DNA from: Antedon mediterranea
Lineage: Eukaryota > Echinodermata > Crinoidea > Comatulida > Antedonidae
Assembly: GCF_964355755.1 (NCBI RefSeq)
Contig: NC_092671.1
Location: 25,604,070 to 25,668,069 of the forward strand
DNA: 64,000 bases
Direction: 5' to 3'
The notes under the pieces are model-generated. The model saw only the letters and a list, made by a program, of their open reading frames with translations, did no database searches and was not told the origin of the DNA. Made by a program: the position numbers and the translations under genes. Numbering within the stretch: the stretch's first letter is position 1; each line of letters starts with the position of its first letter. This document shows positions 14,004 to 27,400 of the stretch, piece after piece.

Positions 14004-14312
14004 CACAAACAGCAGTTCGATCACTTTGAACTTCCGTTATTTTTAACTGCATTGGCCAGTGATGGCATTTCAAAGTGGTCAATTTTAAAAGCGGTTTTTA
14101 CGATTGCAATCGAAGCTTGCTATGCAGGTACTGCCAAATTGAATATCAAAATGCATTATCATTTGGAATATTTGATCACAAATAGCAGTTATAACATCAA
14201 TATCAGTTTAAACTTTTGTTATTTCAAACAGCATTGTGGCCAATGATGATGTAATTCATCGTACTCAAGCCAATTTTTGGTTGCAATTGAAGCACGCTAG
14301 GTTAAAAAATGG
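14004..14312. repeat. imperfect direct duplication, offset about 173 bp
   Basis: The copy starting CACAAACAGCAGTT (14004) aligns with CACAAATAGCAGTT (14177). Shared later blocks include GTTATTT, GCATTG, CCARTGATG, CAATTTT and GCAATYGAAGC. Diverged; no coding meaning seen. Confidence 0.45.
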
Positions 14313-15494
14313 CAGTTTAAGTCACTTTTTTAAATTTTAATCAGTAGAAAAACACCTTGGATCTATTTGATATCGCTTTTGAACCTAATTAAAAGCATAA
14401 TTATTGTATATCATATTTATATCTCTCTATATTACTAGATATTATATCATTTATTTCTGTATTTTAACAGTTCATCAACTCTATATCTATTCAGTTACAT
14501 AACAAAATGTTATCTTTTAATTCAAAGCAGAAATGATAAAACTATATGCTCATTCAAATTTAAATTTGTGAAAACTGTGAAATTTGGGGATGTAGAATAA
14601 TATTAATTAGTAGAAAAAATAAATTTAAAATATACTTTAAATGCCTTTCAATTTTACACAAGTTAAAGTAATTTTTTGTCAACAAAGAAAAAACCAAAAG
14701 TAAATTCAAATATTTTAAATAGCACAAACAAAAATGGATTGAGCAGGCAAGCAAACAGAATGTATTTTTACTGAGAAACAATTTTACTTGGTTATAGTTT
14801 GTTTTAATTTTAGCACAATTAGCAATAACCATATGGCATATATACCACCACTATTCATTTACTGTTACTAGGAACGTTCATACAAAAAAAAAATACGCTC
14901 TGAAGTAGCAGTTTGTTTGTTGCAAGCCCTGGGTAGTGCCTGTGAAGATACTCTTTGTATTAAGTTACTTCAACCTAACCCCCAGAGAGTAAATGTGCTA
15001 CTTCCGCATTCACAAGGAATATAATGATATGTGGTAGCAAATGAGCAATGCATACATGTATTAAGCATCGTGTGAATGCTCTTCAGAAGTAACGTGCATA
15101 TATAATTTTTGTTTGACGTAAATTTGACCTCAGACGAAAAGCCGTCTGAACGTAACTATTTTGGATAAAGTAAAAGTAAATAAGTGATTGAATGTATTCT
15201 TCTTCAACTTGTCATCGTATGAAGGAGAAATGGAAAACCAAAGCTCATCATAAACGAAAGTAAAATATTTGTATTTCTAAATCAAAACAACAATATTGCT
15301 TTTCAATATCTTTTGATCGTCACACAAATATGTAACTAAATCTAATATATGCATCAATATGAGGCAGGTGACAATGAGTGGAAGGATATTTGTATCATTT
15401 TTGTCATTTTCACAAAATAATGCCATGGGTTTTTATAACATTTGATATCATACAAGTAATATGGAATATACCATTATAGCACCCTCTATCTGCT
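14313..15494. other. 3' flank of the ARHGAP1 homologue
   Basis: This region lies downstream of the minus-strand stop codon and should contain its 3' UTR. I could not place a convincing poly(A) signal. No other gene was seen. Confidence 0.35.
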
Positions 15495-18400
15495 TCATGC
15501 ATCAGTTTCTGTGTAGTCTTGTTTCACCAGAACAGCATTATCAGGAACATACTCCTCTAAATTCCTGGTGAATATCTCTGTATAGTGATAGAGAAGAGTC
15601 GTTGTGAACACATTTATGGAAGTCAAGGAAACCAGTGATGTTGTTTCTTCATCAGACCAGACAAGATTCGGACCAAAGACCACTCCAATATTAGGTTGTG
15701 ACATCTTGTTTACTTCACAATTGTTCGATACCTAAAAAATTAAGAGCATTTTGTGATAGTACACATACAGTAATTATAAACTTAATAGTCTTTAATTGTC
15801 AATCTAGAGGGTTGGTTTATAACAAAATAAAAATGTAACAATGGATTTCGTTGCTAACGTAGAGATACATATGTACTCTTTCAGGAGGTATTTAAAAAAA
15901 ACAATAACTGATGCTTCTTTTATGAAATAAATAAATTTGTTTCCAAGATATGAAATAAACGAGATAACTGAAAAATACATACCTGGTTTCAGCAGTTTAG
16001 ATTTAATTATGGATATATAGGTACAGTAATACAATGTAATCCCTTACAACATATACTGTATATATTTTCTGGCTGTTTTACTTTATTGTTTTGATTTAGC
16101 TTTTGCTTATTTTTTTTGTATCTCTATTTAGATCCAGCCTGATACCCACATCATTGTCATTTCAGTAATTTGTTGAATTAAATTTTGTAACTTGAACTTG
16201 AATAAACTTATTTAGCTATACATCCAGCCAAAAAAAATAAATTGTAAACTTCTACTCTCGTCTACAGATTGCTTTGTGTTGAATATTACTAAAGGTAAGT
16301 ACACTAGAGGTAAGTCTGTCATGATAAGGGCTTAGGGATACACATGCTTTTGATCAGTTTTTACTTAATAATCTGATACTTGGATTAGAAAATTTCAAGT
16401 AGAAAATTATAGTCTTTTAATATGTTACAACACCAAATGACTATTGCTACTGTATCATTTAAGTCTAAATCGTGTTTGAAACACACCTTCAACCGTATTT
16501 TGGGTTTAATATGAAAAATATTCATACAACTCTAAAACAAGCTCTTTCCAGACATATGCTCTATATTTCACTGGCTCCTGTTTAGTAGTGTGGAGGAAGG
16601 AAGTTTCTTGGGACAAATATTGAATTAAAAGGCTATATTCACTTGTCCAATTGAAAGGTAATGGATAATCTAACTAACAATAACTAATAATCAAGCACAG
16701 CATAGAAAATATCTTGGTACCTGCTACATTGATAACATAACAAGGCTACACAGGGATGGGTACAGGTAAAATGTAATAATGTAAAATTGCAACCAAATTT
16801 ATTTTCCAAATTGCATGAAATTAAATAATAAGGTCAATATGTAAAATGAAGCAAAATGGAGGGAAAACCAAAAGAGAAATGCTCGTTTGTGTGGCTACCC
16901 TTATACATATAAAAAGAACAATAAAAACAAGGCAATGGAAAACATAAACAAATAAGACAAATTACTTAACAAAGCAAACTATACATTTTGTTAAAAATAA
17001 AGTAAAGCAAAGAATTTTACATATAAATGATAAAAACACAGGATTTTAACGTAAAGTAGAGCAAAAAAGCATAAGAATTCATCTATCAACGTACTAAACA
17101 CGAAACACGAGTTGATATGCCTGATCGCAATAATTCCTAACCAATAAAAATATATAAAACTCCACATACCTCAACTAACAGTTTCATAAGATAATCAAGA
17201 ATCATGTAATTATCATCTGGTAACTGTTCACTGACCAGCTTCCTACACATTTCAATTCTAACATCCTCATCAGGTGTGTCTGCAAAACAGTTTATTTTTC
17301 CATATTATGATAAACAATAAAAAAAAAAAAATATGTATACATTATGAAAGGATGACCAAAAAAGAGTGAAGCCCATACAGGGTTTGGCCACATTTAAAAA
17401 GAAAAAAAACAGCACAAGCTGAGATAACCAGAGATTTCCCTCTTCCCTGAGATAATTAACATGTTGGAGATATAAAACAAAAACAATACACTGTACATAC
17501 ATATTTTGATCAGAGTCCTTATTGATAAGTTAAAAACAAGTTATTTTTGTACTTTTTGAAATATTAGGAGATGATGAATTTCAAATAGAGGCGTCAACTG
17601 ATCATTGGTGATACATGTAAATCTCGTGAACTGTAGTTTTGTTGCATCTAAAGCAACTGTGCAAATGTGAAAGATTACTGTGATTAAGACACCTTCCCAC
17701 CTCACACTATTAGGTGCAATTTCCCTGATTAAAGTAGTTAGTATAGTAGACACAATTGAAGAAAAAGAGTTTATTAAAGCCAACTTACACAGCTGAGCGG
17801 TATAATGGTAAGTGGTAACGGTATTAGCGAAAAACAAAAATATAGAATCTATATTTCTATATATTCTATATTTATTTATTTTTTTTTTAAGGTGTTGAAA
17901 GGTTACTGTCCCCATTCTTTCAATGAGTATATTAAAACTAGTGAAAGATGTCCGGGTAGGCTTTTACGTTGGAATTCGAAAGGCAATACTTTTCATAATT
18001 CTGTATTTGTTTCCTTTCCTAGACTATGGGAGCAAATACCAAATGACATAAAAGATTCACAAACAATTTCAATATTTAAGGCTGCTCTAACAAAACACTA
18101 TATTTCATGTTATGTATAATTTATTTGTATTTTTCTTGTATATGGTTTTATCTTTAACTGATTGTATTGTATGGAGTGAGTGCAGAATCTGTTTGGGCTT
18201 TAGCCTATTCTCATTCCTGGTTATTTTTACATTGATGACCGAATAAATATTATTATTATTATTAATGCCAATTAACACAGATAAGCGGTAACGGTAAGCA
18301 GAAAACCAGTTGTGCAGCTTGTCCCACGTAAAATCTCTATCTATCATGAGAATTTTTCCACTTAACTGCTGCGCATTTTAAGTAAATGGTCATCAGAAAT

Positions 18401-21400
18401 AATCTGAATTCTATATCTTTCACGTATAGATACCATTTACTAGTTAATCAGCCTTTTTAAATTTGAAATACAATGTGAATACATTAATACTAAAGATAAA
18501 ATAATCTTTGTTGTTTAATATAAAACATGCTTACCATGCACTTTCATTATGTCATTGTAGAGTTTAAAGGTCATGATTGGTTCAGGAAGTTCTCGGAAAA
18601 AGGTCTTGAGTATCAACGCTGGTATGTGCACATCACGCAATTCGTTGAAATCAACTTTCTCACCTGCGGAGTAAAAAACAAAAAGTTCCACTCACAGCAC
18701 CTTTACAAGTACGAAAGGTTATTTACATTTCTGGCATCAAAATTTGTGAAAATATATATTTTGAAATGTTGTGGTTTTGGTTGAGTGGCAGCAATTGCTA
18801 TAAATTTGGCGCAGGTATAATGCTATAGTTCTAGTGTCCACATATAACTTTCGGGGCGTAGGGGATACACTATGGCAATACACTCTTGTCATGTGGTTGT
18901 TTTGATTGGTCAGTTAAATCGACATTCCGAAAAACTTTGGGCTTTGACCCACATTTGTATAGCAGGGTGGCTTGCAAAAAAAACACATATGGCTCGACGT
19001 TAGTAAACGTACTAAACGCAATTGATGTGTGTTTGGATCGCAATATAATGTCAAATCATGTGTGAACACAGTGTGTGCGTGTCATGTCTCTTATAAAGGG
19101 GTAACCCCAGGCTGCCCTGGATTTTTTCAGTGGATCATCAGCACAATTTTTACTTATTATGTTGGTCCAGCTGGGCAGTTGGGCCATGGGTTGGTATCGG
19201 GAAGAGAATTTTAGGCAGCATTTGCGAAACGTCGACTTGACTAATGGATAATATGTAATTACCATTATTAAATTGTTGATGAACCTCCTTTACTATTTGT
19301 GCATTGGGGCAACGACGAAATACACCTTCAACATCAAGAGCTGCAGACAAAACAAAAAAATAGAATGATGTTATGATGCTGAACTGAATCAACTACAATC
19401 AACTCTCCTAATAACAAAATCCCTCTAAAAAGCAGACTTTTTTCCAGCTCCAAAATGGCCACCCTCATTTACTATCATTAAAAACCCATTCATATTTTGT
19501 CTGGTATTGAGGACAGTTGTGTTTATATGGTTTGCTAACTGTATTTTGTGTACAGTTATTGTCATTTTCTGTAGTGTGTATCAAACAACACATTTCCAAT
19601 GTTTTTTTTTTCTTTATATGAATCATTGGACAATAAAAGTTTTTGAATTTTAAATGTTATGGTAATTTTCTTCAAAATCATTTAGGAAATATTTTCTTTT
19701 GCATATTATCGTAGTGAATACAATTCCTGTCATTGTTGATGGTATAGAGTTGGTGTAATACTCCAAACTAGTGTTATGATAGTATAGAGTCAATGTAATA
19801 CTCTAAACTAGTGTTATGATGGTATAGAGTCAGTGTAATACTCCAAACTAGTGTTATGACGGTATAGAGTCAGTGTAATACTCCAAACTAGTGTTATGAT
19901 GGTATAGAGTCAGTGTAATACTCTAAACTAGTGTTATGATGGTATAGAGTCAGTGTAATACTCCAAACTAGTGTTATGATGGTATAGAGTCAGTCTAATA
20001 CTCCAAACTAGTGTTATGTTGGTATAGAGTCAGTGTAATACCCCAAACTAGTGTTATGATGGTATAGAGTCAGTGTAATACTCCAAACTAGTGTTATGAT
20101 GGTATAGAGTCAGTCTAATACTCCAAACTAGTGTTATGATGGTATAGAGTCAGTGTAATACTCCAAACTAGTGTTATGTTGGTATAGAGTCAGTGTAATA
20201 CTCCAAACTAGTGTTATGATGGTATAGAGTCAGTGTAATACTCCAAACTAGTGTTATGTTGGTATAGAGTCAGTCTAATACTCCAAACTAGTGTTATGAT
20301 GGTATAGAGTCAGTCTAATACTCCAAACTAGTGTTATGTTGGTATAGAGTCAGTGTAATACTCCAAACTAGTGTTATGATGGTATAGAGTCAGTGTAATA
20401 CTCCAAACTAGTGTTATGATGGTATAGAGTCAGTGTAATACTCCAAACTAGTGTTATGATGATATAGAGTCAGTGTAATACTCCAAACTAGTGTTATGAT
20501 GGTATAGAGTCAGTGTAATACTCTAAACTAGTGTTATGATGGTATAGAGTCAGTGTAATACTCTAAACTAGTGTTATGATGGTATAGAGTCAGTGTAATA
20601 CCCCAAACTAGTGTTATGATGGTATAGAGTCAGTCTAATACTCCAAACTAGTGTTATGTTGGTATAGAGTCAGTGTAATACTCCAAACTAGTGTTATGAT
20701 GGTATAGAGTCAGTGTAATACTCTAAACTAGTGTTATGATGGTATAGAGTCAGTGTAATACTCCAAACTAGTGTTATGATGGTATAGAGTCAGTGTAATA
20801 CTCCAAACTAGTGTTATGATGGTATAGAGTCAGTGTAATACTCCAAACTAGTGTTATGATGATATAGAGTCAGTGTAATACTCCAAACTAGTGTTATGAT
20901 GGTATAGAGTCAGTGTAATACTCTAAACTAGTGTTATGATGGTATAGAGTCAGTGTAATACTCTAAACTAGTGTTATGATGGTATAAAGTCAGTGTAATA
21001 CTCCAAACTAGTGTTATGACGGTATAGAGTCAGTGTAATACTCCAAACTAGTGTTATGACGGTATAGAGTCAGTGTAATACTCCAAACTAGTGTTATGAT
21101 GGTATAGAGTCAGTGTAATACTCTAAACTAGTGTTATGATGGTATAGAGTCAGTGTAATACTCCAAACTAGTGTTATGATGGTATAGAGTCAGTCTAATA
21201 CTCCAAACTAGTGTTATGTTGGTATAGAGTCAGTGTAATACCCCAAACTAGTGTTATGATGGTATAGAGTCAGTGTAATACTCCAAACTAGTGTTATGAT
21301 GGTATAGAGTCAGTCTAATACTCCAAACTAGTGTTATGATGGTATAGAGTCAGTGTAATACTCCAAACTAGTGTTATGTTGGTATAGAGTCAGTGTAATA

Positions 21401-24400
21401 CTCCAAACTAGTGTTATGATGGTATAGAGTCAGTGTAATACTCCAAACTAGTGTTATGTTGGTATAGAGTCAGTCTAATACTCCAAACTAGTGTTATGAT
21501 GGTATAGAGTCAGTCTAATACTCCAAACTAGTGTTATGTTGGTATAGAGTCAGTGTAATACTCCAAACTAGTGTTATGATGGTATAGAGTCAGTGTAATA
21601 CTCCAAACTAGTGTTATGATGGTATAGAGTCAGTGTAATACTCCAAACTAGTGTTATGATGATATAGAGTCAGTGTAATACTCCAAACTAGTGTTATGAT
21701 GGTATAGAGTCAGTGTAATACTCTAAACTAGTGTTATGATGGTATAGAGTCAGTGTAATACTCTAAACTAGTGTTATGATGGTATAGAGTCAGTGTAATA
21801 CCCCAAACTAGTGTTATGATGGTATAGAGTCAGTCTAATACTCCAAACTAGTGTTATGTTGGTATAGAGTCAGTGTAATACTCCAAACTAGTGTTATGAT
21901 GGTATAGAGTCAGTGTAATACTCCAAACTAGTGTTATGATGGTATAGAGTCAGTGTAATACTCCAAACTAGTGTTATGATGATATAGAGTCAGTGTAATA
22001 CTCCAAACTAGTGTTATGATGGTATAGAGTCAGTGTAATACTCTAAACTAGTGTTATGATGGTATAGAGTCAGTGTAATACTCTAAACTAGTGTTATGAT
22101 GGTATAAAGTCAGTGTAATACTCCAAACTAGTGTTATGACGGTATAGAGTCAGTGTAATACTCCAAACTAGTGTTATGACGGTATAGAGTCAGTGTAATA
22201 CTCCAAACTAGTGTTATGATGGTATAGAGTCAGTGTAATACTCCAAACTAGTGCTATGATGGTATAGAGTCAGTGTAATACTCCAAACTAGTGTTATGAT
22301 GGTATAGAGTCAGTGTAATACTCCAAACTAGTGTAATGATGGTATAGAGTCAGTGTAATACTCCAAACTAGTGTTATGATGGTATAGAGTCAGTGTAATA
22401 CTCCAAACTAGTGTTATGATGGTATAGAGTCAGTCTAATACTCCAAACTAGTGTAATGATGGTATAGAGTCAGTGTAATACTCCAAACTAGTGCTATGAT
22501 GGTATAGAGTCAGTGTAATACTCCAAACTAGTGTTATGATGGTATAGAGTCAGTGTAATACTCCAAACTAGTGTAATGATGGTATAGAGTCAGTGTAATA
22601 CTCCAAACTAGTGTTATGATGGTATAGAGTCAGTGTAATACTCCAAACTAGTGTTATGACGGTATAGAGTCAGTGTAATACTCCAAACTAGTGTTATGAT
22701 GGTATAGAGTCAGTCTAATACTCCAAACTAGTGTAATGATGGTATAGAGTCAGTGTAATACTCCAAACTAGTGTTTAAGACACTAGTACATTGCAATTAT
22801 ATACTGTTATAAGTTTGAACACCTATGTATCATACAGTAGTTACCATTTTGTCTGAGGTGGGTAACACATTGACGAACGACTTTTGGAATTGGGTCACCA
22901 TTGCATTGTTTCTTCAAACTGAAAAAGAAATAGACAAAAAAGGGTTTGAAAATAACTACAAAAAACTACTATACAACAACGTCGATGATACTGTAGATAT
23001 ATATGTGATAATAAAATAAAATACAATAATAATAATCTTTGATATCTAGGCATGGAGCTATAAAGTATAAAGCTCCATGATCTGGGTAATATAATATTTA
23101 CTCTTGGAGACTTCCATGATATTATATCGAACATTATATTTTAATGGAATTAAGGAATTGATTTCAAATGATTATTTATTTTGGCTCTACTAACATTTTT
23201 TTTTAAATCTAATCGGTGTGATTATCAAATGTCTGGTAACAAGAGATTCATGCAATAATGATCTCTATGATTAATCTGCATCTCAAGAGAAAACAAAAAC
23301 ATGGCAATAGAAAAAAAATGTATTCTTGAAGTAAGCTATATTTATCCATCATAAAAGTAACAGAATGTGTTGTGAAAAACTGGCATACACAAACACATAA
23401 TTGAAAATAATAACAATTCATTCATACATAAGCCTCAATCACTGAACGCCAGTTATGTTTGGGACAATTCATTCATACATAAGCCTCAATCACTGAACGC
23501 CAGTTAACAATTCATTCATACATAAGCCTCAATCACTGAACGCCAGTTAACAATTCATTCATACATAAGCCTCAATCACTGAACGCCAATTAACAATTCA
23601 TTCATACATAAGCCTCAATCACTGAACGCCAGTTAACAATTCATTCATAAGCCTCAATCACTGAACGCCAGTTAACAATTCATTCATACATAAGCCTCAA
23701 TCACTGAACGCCAGTTAACAATTCATTCATACATAAGCCTCAATCACTGAACGCCAGTTATGTTTGGGACAATTCATTCATACATAAGCCTCAATCACTG
23801 AACGCATAGCTTTGTATCTGTGTCATCCACTGAAATGAAAATAATATTTATTACAAAGTTATGACAATTTCGTAAATCATTTATGTAAAGCATTATGGAA
23901 AAACGATCATCTTTATTGATTGATAATATTGAACATAATTCGATCCCATAAGTGTTTTTGTGTTATTTAATATTGTTTAATCTGTACATTAGTTAAATAA
24001 TTACTTTTGATTTTTTATTGTTGTTTTATGTTTATTCCTTAAACGCACTGTTTGACCAGTTTGCCAATAAAGATTATTATTATGCAAGTCTTTCATTTAA
24101 AAGTGAGGTATAAATTATTTAATATTGTACTTATACCAAAGTTTGCAAGGTATGTACAATAATCTTATGTATGGCAATAGCAGGGAAAAGGTATTCTGGA
24201 AACTATGAATATTGATCTCTTAAATAGACACTTTTTTAATAATCAATATAGTAAATGTCATAAAATCCATTAAAAATTTAAATTATTAAAAACAAATTTG
24301 TCCCTAGGAATTATACCTCATTAGGTAATACAATTTCCAGTTCATGATTAAACTTGAATGCATGACTTTCACTATGAAATTGCTTCAATGCATTATTTAT

Positions 24401-27400
24401 CGTCTACTGTGTGCTATTTACATAATATATGCTATTAGTATACTGTACACAAGTATTTCAGTTGGTGAATTCGATTTGGCATGCATTAGAAAAATTCACT
24501 GTAGACTAGCCTATTAATTTAATTCTGTTTGCCGAGTTGGCTTATTCTTTTAAAAATGGGGTTGTCTTATGAGTTACCACAGAATGTAAACAAAGATTTT
24601 ATGGCAATTACCTTGAATGGCAATTATGTTTCATAATATGTTTTAATAATTTACTTGTGTGACACTAACAATATCAATGTTCGATGTTGTTTTGTGTGCA
24701 CATTTTTTGTGATGACACCTTTTGTGTAATGAATAAACAAGAAATATTTCTTACAAAAAACGCTGCTCGCTTATTGACGTAACAGTTTTAAAGATATATT
24801 GTCTCTCTGAAAAATATTTTTTATTTCAAATTTGTGTGTTGTCACATAATAGTTATTTTACCTGAAAAAATGTAATTTAATGCAAAAAATACTTAAATTG
24901 TCTGTCAGACAATGGTTTTTGAGTTATAATTAAACGTTTTTTTTTTTTTTTTATATGTGAACAAATATTATTTTTTTGTTACAGAGTTTGTGTTTCATAT
25001 CAGTCACTTTAGTTTATTTTATTGGTAAGGTCAAGTCTGGGGGTCACTTCATCATGCCTAGATACTTCATTCAAGTGTGAAGTATCATCTGACAGGGAAT
25101 TATAAAATATCATGGGACTCATAAATACCACAAATGCTTTGGGATTTGTCATTCAACCGTTAGACTCTTTCCCAGACGTTTTTTTGTGGTACCTATAAAT
25201 TACAGTCGAGTATACATTTTAGCAAAACTGTCAACCTTAGATATATAACTGCTGCTTTACTTTCGGTTTCTTAATGAGTCATCCTCCTGGGACGTAGCGG
25301 GCTAAAGCAGCAGCGTGAAAAAAACATGATAAAGGGGATTTCTAACCAAAGTTATAACTAATACTCACAATTCTAATGGAACATTGAACTGTTGTGTTTG
25401 TGGGTACTCTTTGACAGGCCCATCTGTATTCGTTGATACAGCAGGTTTTTTACCGTGTCGAACTAGTTCACGATCATCATGCCTGTAACAAAAAGATTGT
25501 ATTACATAAACGAATCCATAGTGCAATGCATAAGTAGCAGCATTATTTTTAATACAGTGTTACCGTACATTTGAATATAACTCTTTACATGTTTTATGCA
25601 AAGATAATCCCTTATAACAAGGGATCATCTCTGCAGCCATTTCCAGTAGAAAATGATTTATTTATTTTGAATACAAATAAAAATTAATATATTCTATTAT
25701 CATTAAATGTTAAAACTGTAATTTTAATTATGATGTAATTGATGTACTGTATCTCCCACTCGTGGAAAGTGAAACATGTTTCAATAAAATTAAACCTCAT
25801 ATATACTACAAGGAACTTCAGTATAACTACTATCTGCAAATTTACATAACCCTTGCAACTGAAATACATATTGCATATAATACAATAGAATTTTTTAGTA
25901 CAAGATCTTGAAATTAAAGCGAAGAACTGCAGGAAAATTTAGTATTGTATCTGTACTAGTACAGTAACTACTATCCATTACAATATTTTAATGTGAAATT
26001 TGTTTGGAATTGTGAGTAAAGTATTTCCAAGGGGCCTAGATACATTAGATGGCAATGTAGGATGGAATACTCAGGCATAATATGGTAATCTATCTAAAGG
26101 CCAATTTACACAGATGAGGGGTAACTGTAAGCGAAAAACCGTGTAGCTTTTCCCACATAAAATCTGTATTTTTTCCAATCTGTGTTTTGTGTAAATGGTC
26201 ATAAGAAATAACATAGATCCGATATATTTGTTTTCCGCTTACCGTTACCACTCATCTCTGTAAATTGCCCTTTAAGTTTCCTTTTATAAATGTACATCAA
26301 AGCGTCAAGTTAAAAGTTTTATTATTTAAAATCAAATTTCATTATCATAAAATTATATTTACAGATAAATATTGAAATGATTAATTGTTTTGTTAAAAAG
26401 TGTCTGTCAAGAGTTGCAAAATTCAATTTTAAATATTAAAGATAAATTGAAAAGGAATAGGATGGATTGCTATTAGACCTAGGCAATGATTAGGTTATTG
26501 AGCTCACTATAAAAGTCTTGGGTATAATGTAGATACTGTGGCATTCTATAGTTTTTAAAAGAGACTATTAGCCAATACAATGTTGCCTTGGTACACACAT
26601 GCATAAGCACATACCTTATCTTTCTAATGAGTTTTTTACATAGTAAATGTACACGGTGACTAACTAGCATGTGAAAGTATTGTATAGTCAGACTATCCTG
26701 GGAGATATCCAGTAACAGTTTGTTACATTTTGGTATGCGTGTTATGTGTGAATCATGTATAAAGATTCATAAAATAAATTACATATGAAGTATAAATTAT
26801 GATTTGAATATTATAAATAAAGGATTTTAAAACAAATGATTAATTTGCAGGTTTTTATCACTTAAAAAAGGTGTAAAAATATTATTTAAAGACCCATTTA
26901 TTACAACCATTGTTGATGTTTTGTCAACATAATGCATATATTACTTTAGAAACTTTGAACCAAGTCTTTCCTTGTCTCAAATGTACGTTTTATGGTAAGT
27001 TATGATCAAAAGAGAGAAACAAGGGCCGCTTTAATCATTAGAATCAACTTGTTTTTCACATTTTTAACTATTTAAAGATGAAAAAAGTTATAGTATTTAT
27101 TTTTACAATAAATGTAGTTAATTAGATCTAATGTAGATAATTTTAACTTTAATTCATACATTTTTTTTATAAAAAAACGCTTAAGGACTTTTATCTGTTA
27201 GAATGTATTAGTAATGAAAACTGCCATGACTTTTTAATGAAAGCGTGGACTCAAAAATATTTCAGATGGTTTTCTAGGTTTTCAATTTTAAACCTGTATG
27301 AATCCTATGCTGTATGAATCCTATGCTGTATGAATCCTATGATGTATGAATCCTATGCTGTATGAATCCTATGCTGTATGAATTCTATGCTGTATGAATC

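Noticed and set aside
17541-17915. 124-codon minus-strand ORF
   Set aside because: Overlaps a MITE fragment and the retrotransposon tail; no conserved domain; in an ARHGAP1 intron.
19741-22775. CRISPR-like regular spacing
   Set aside because: Units are contiguous 40-bp repeats without unique spacers, in a eukaryotic intron; no cas genes. The same applies to the 16-, 25-, 43- and 51-bp arrays.
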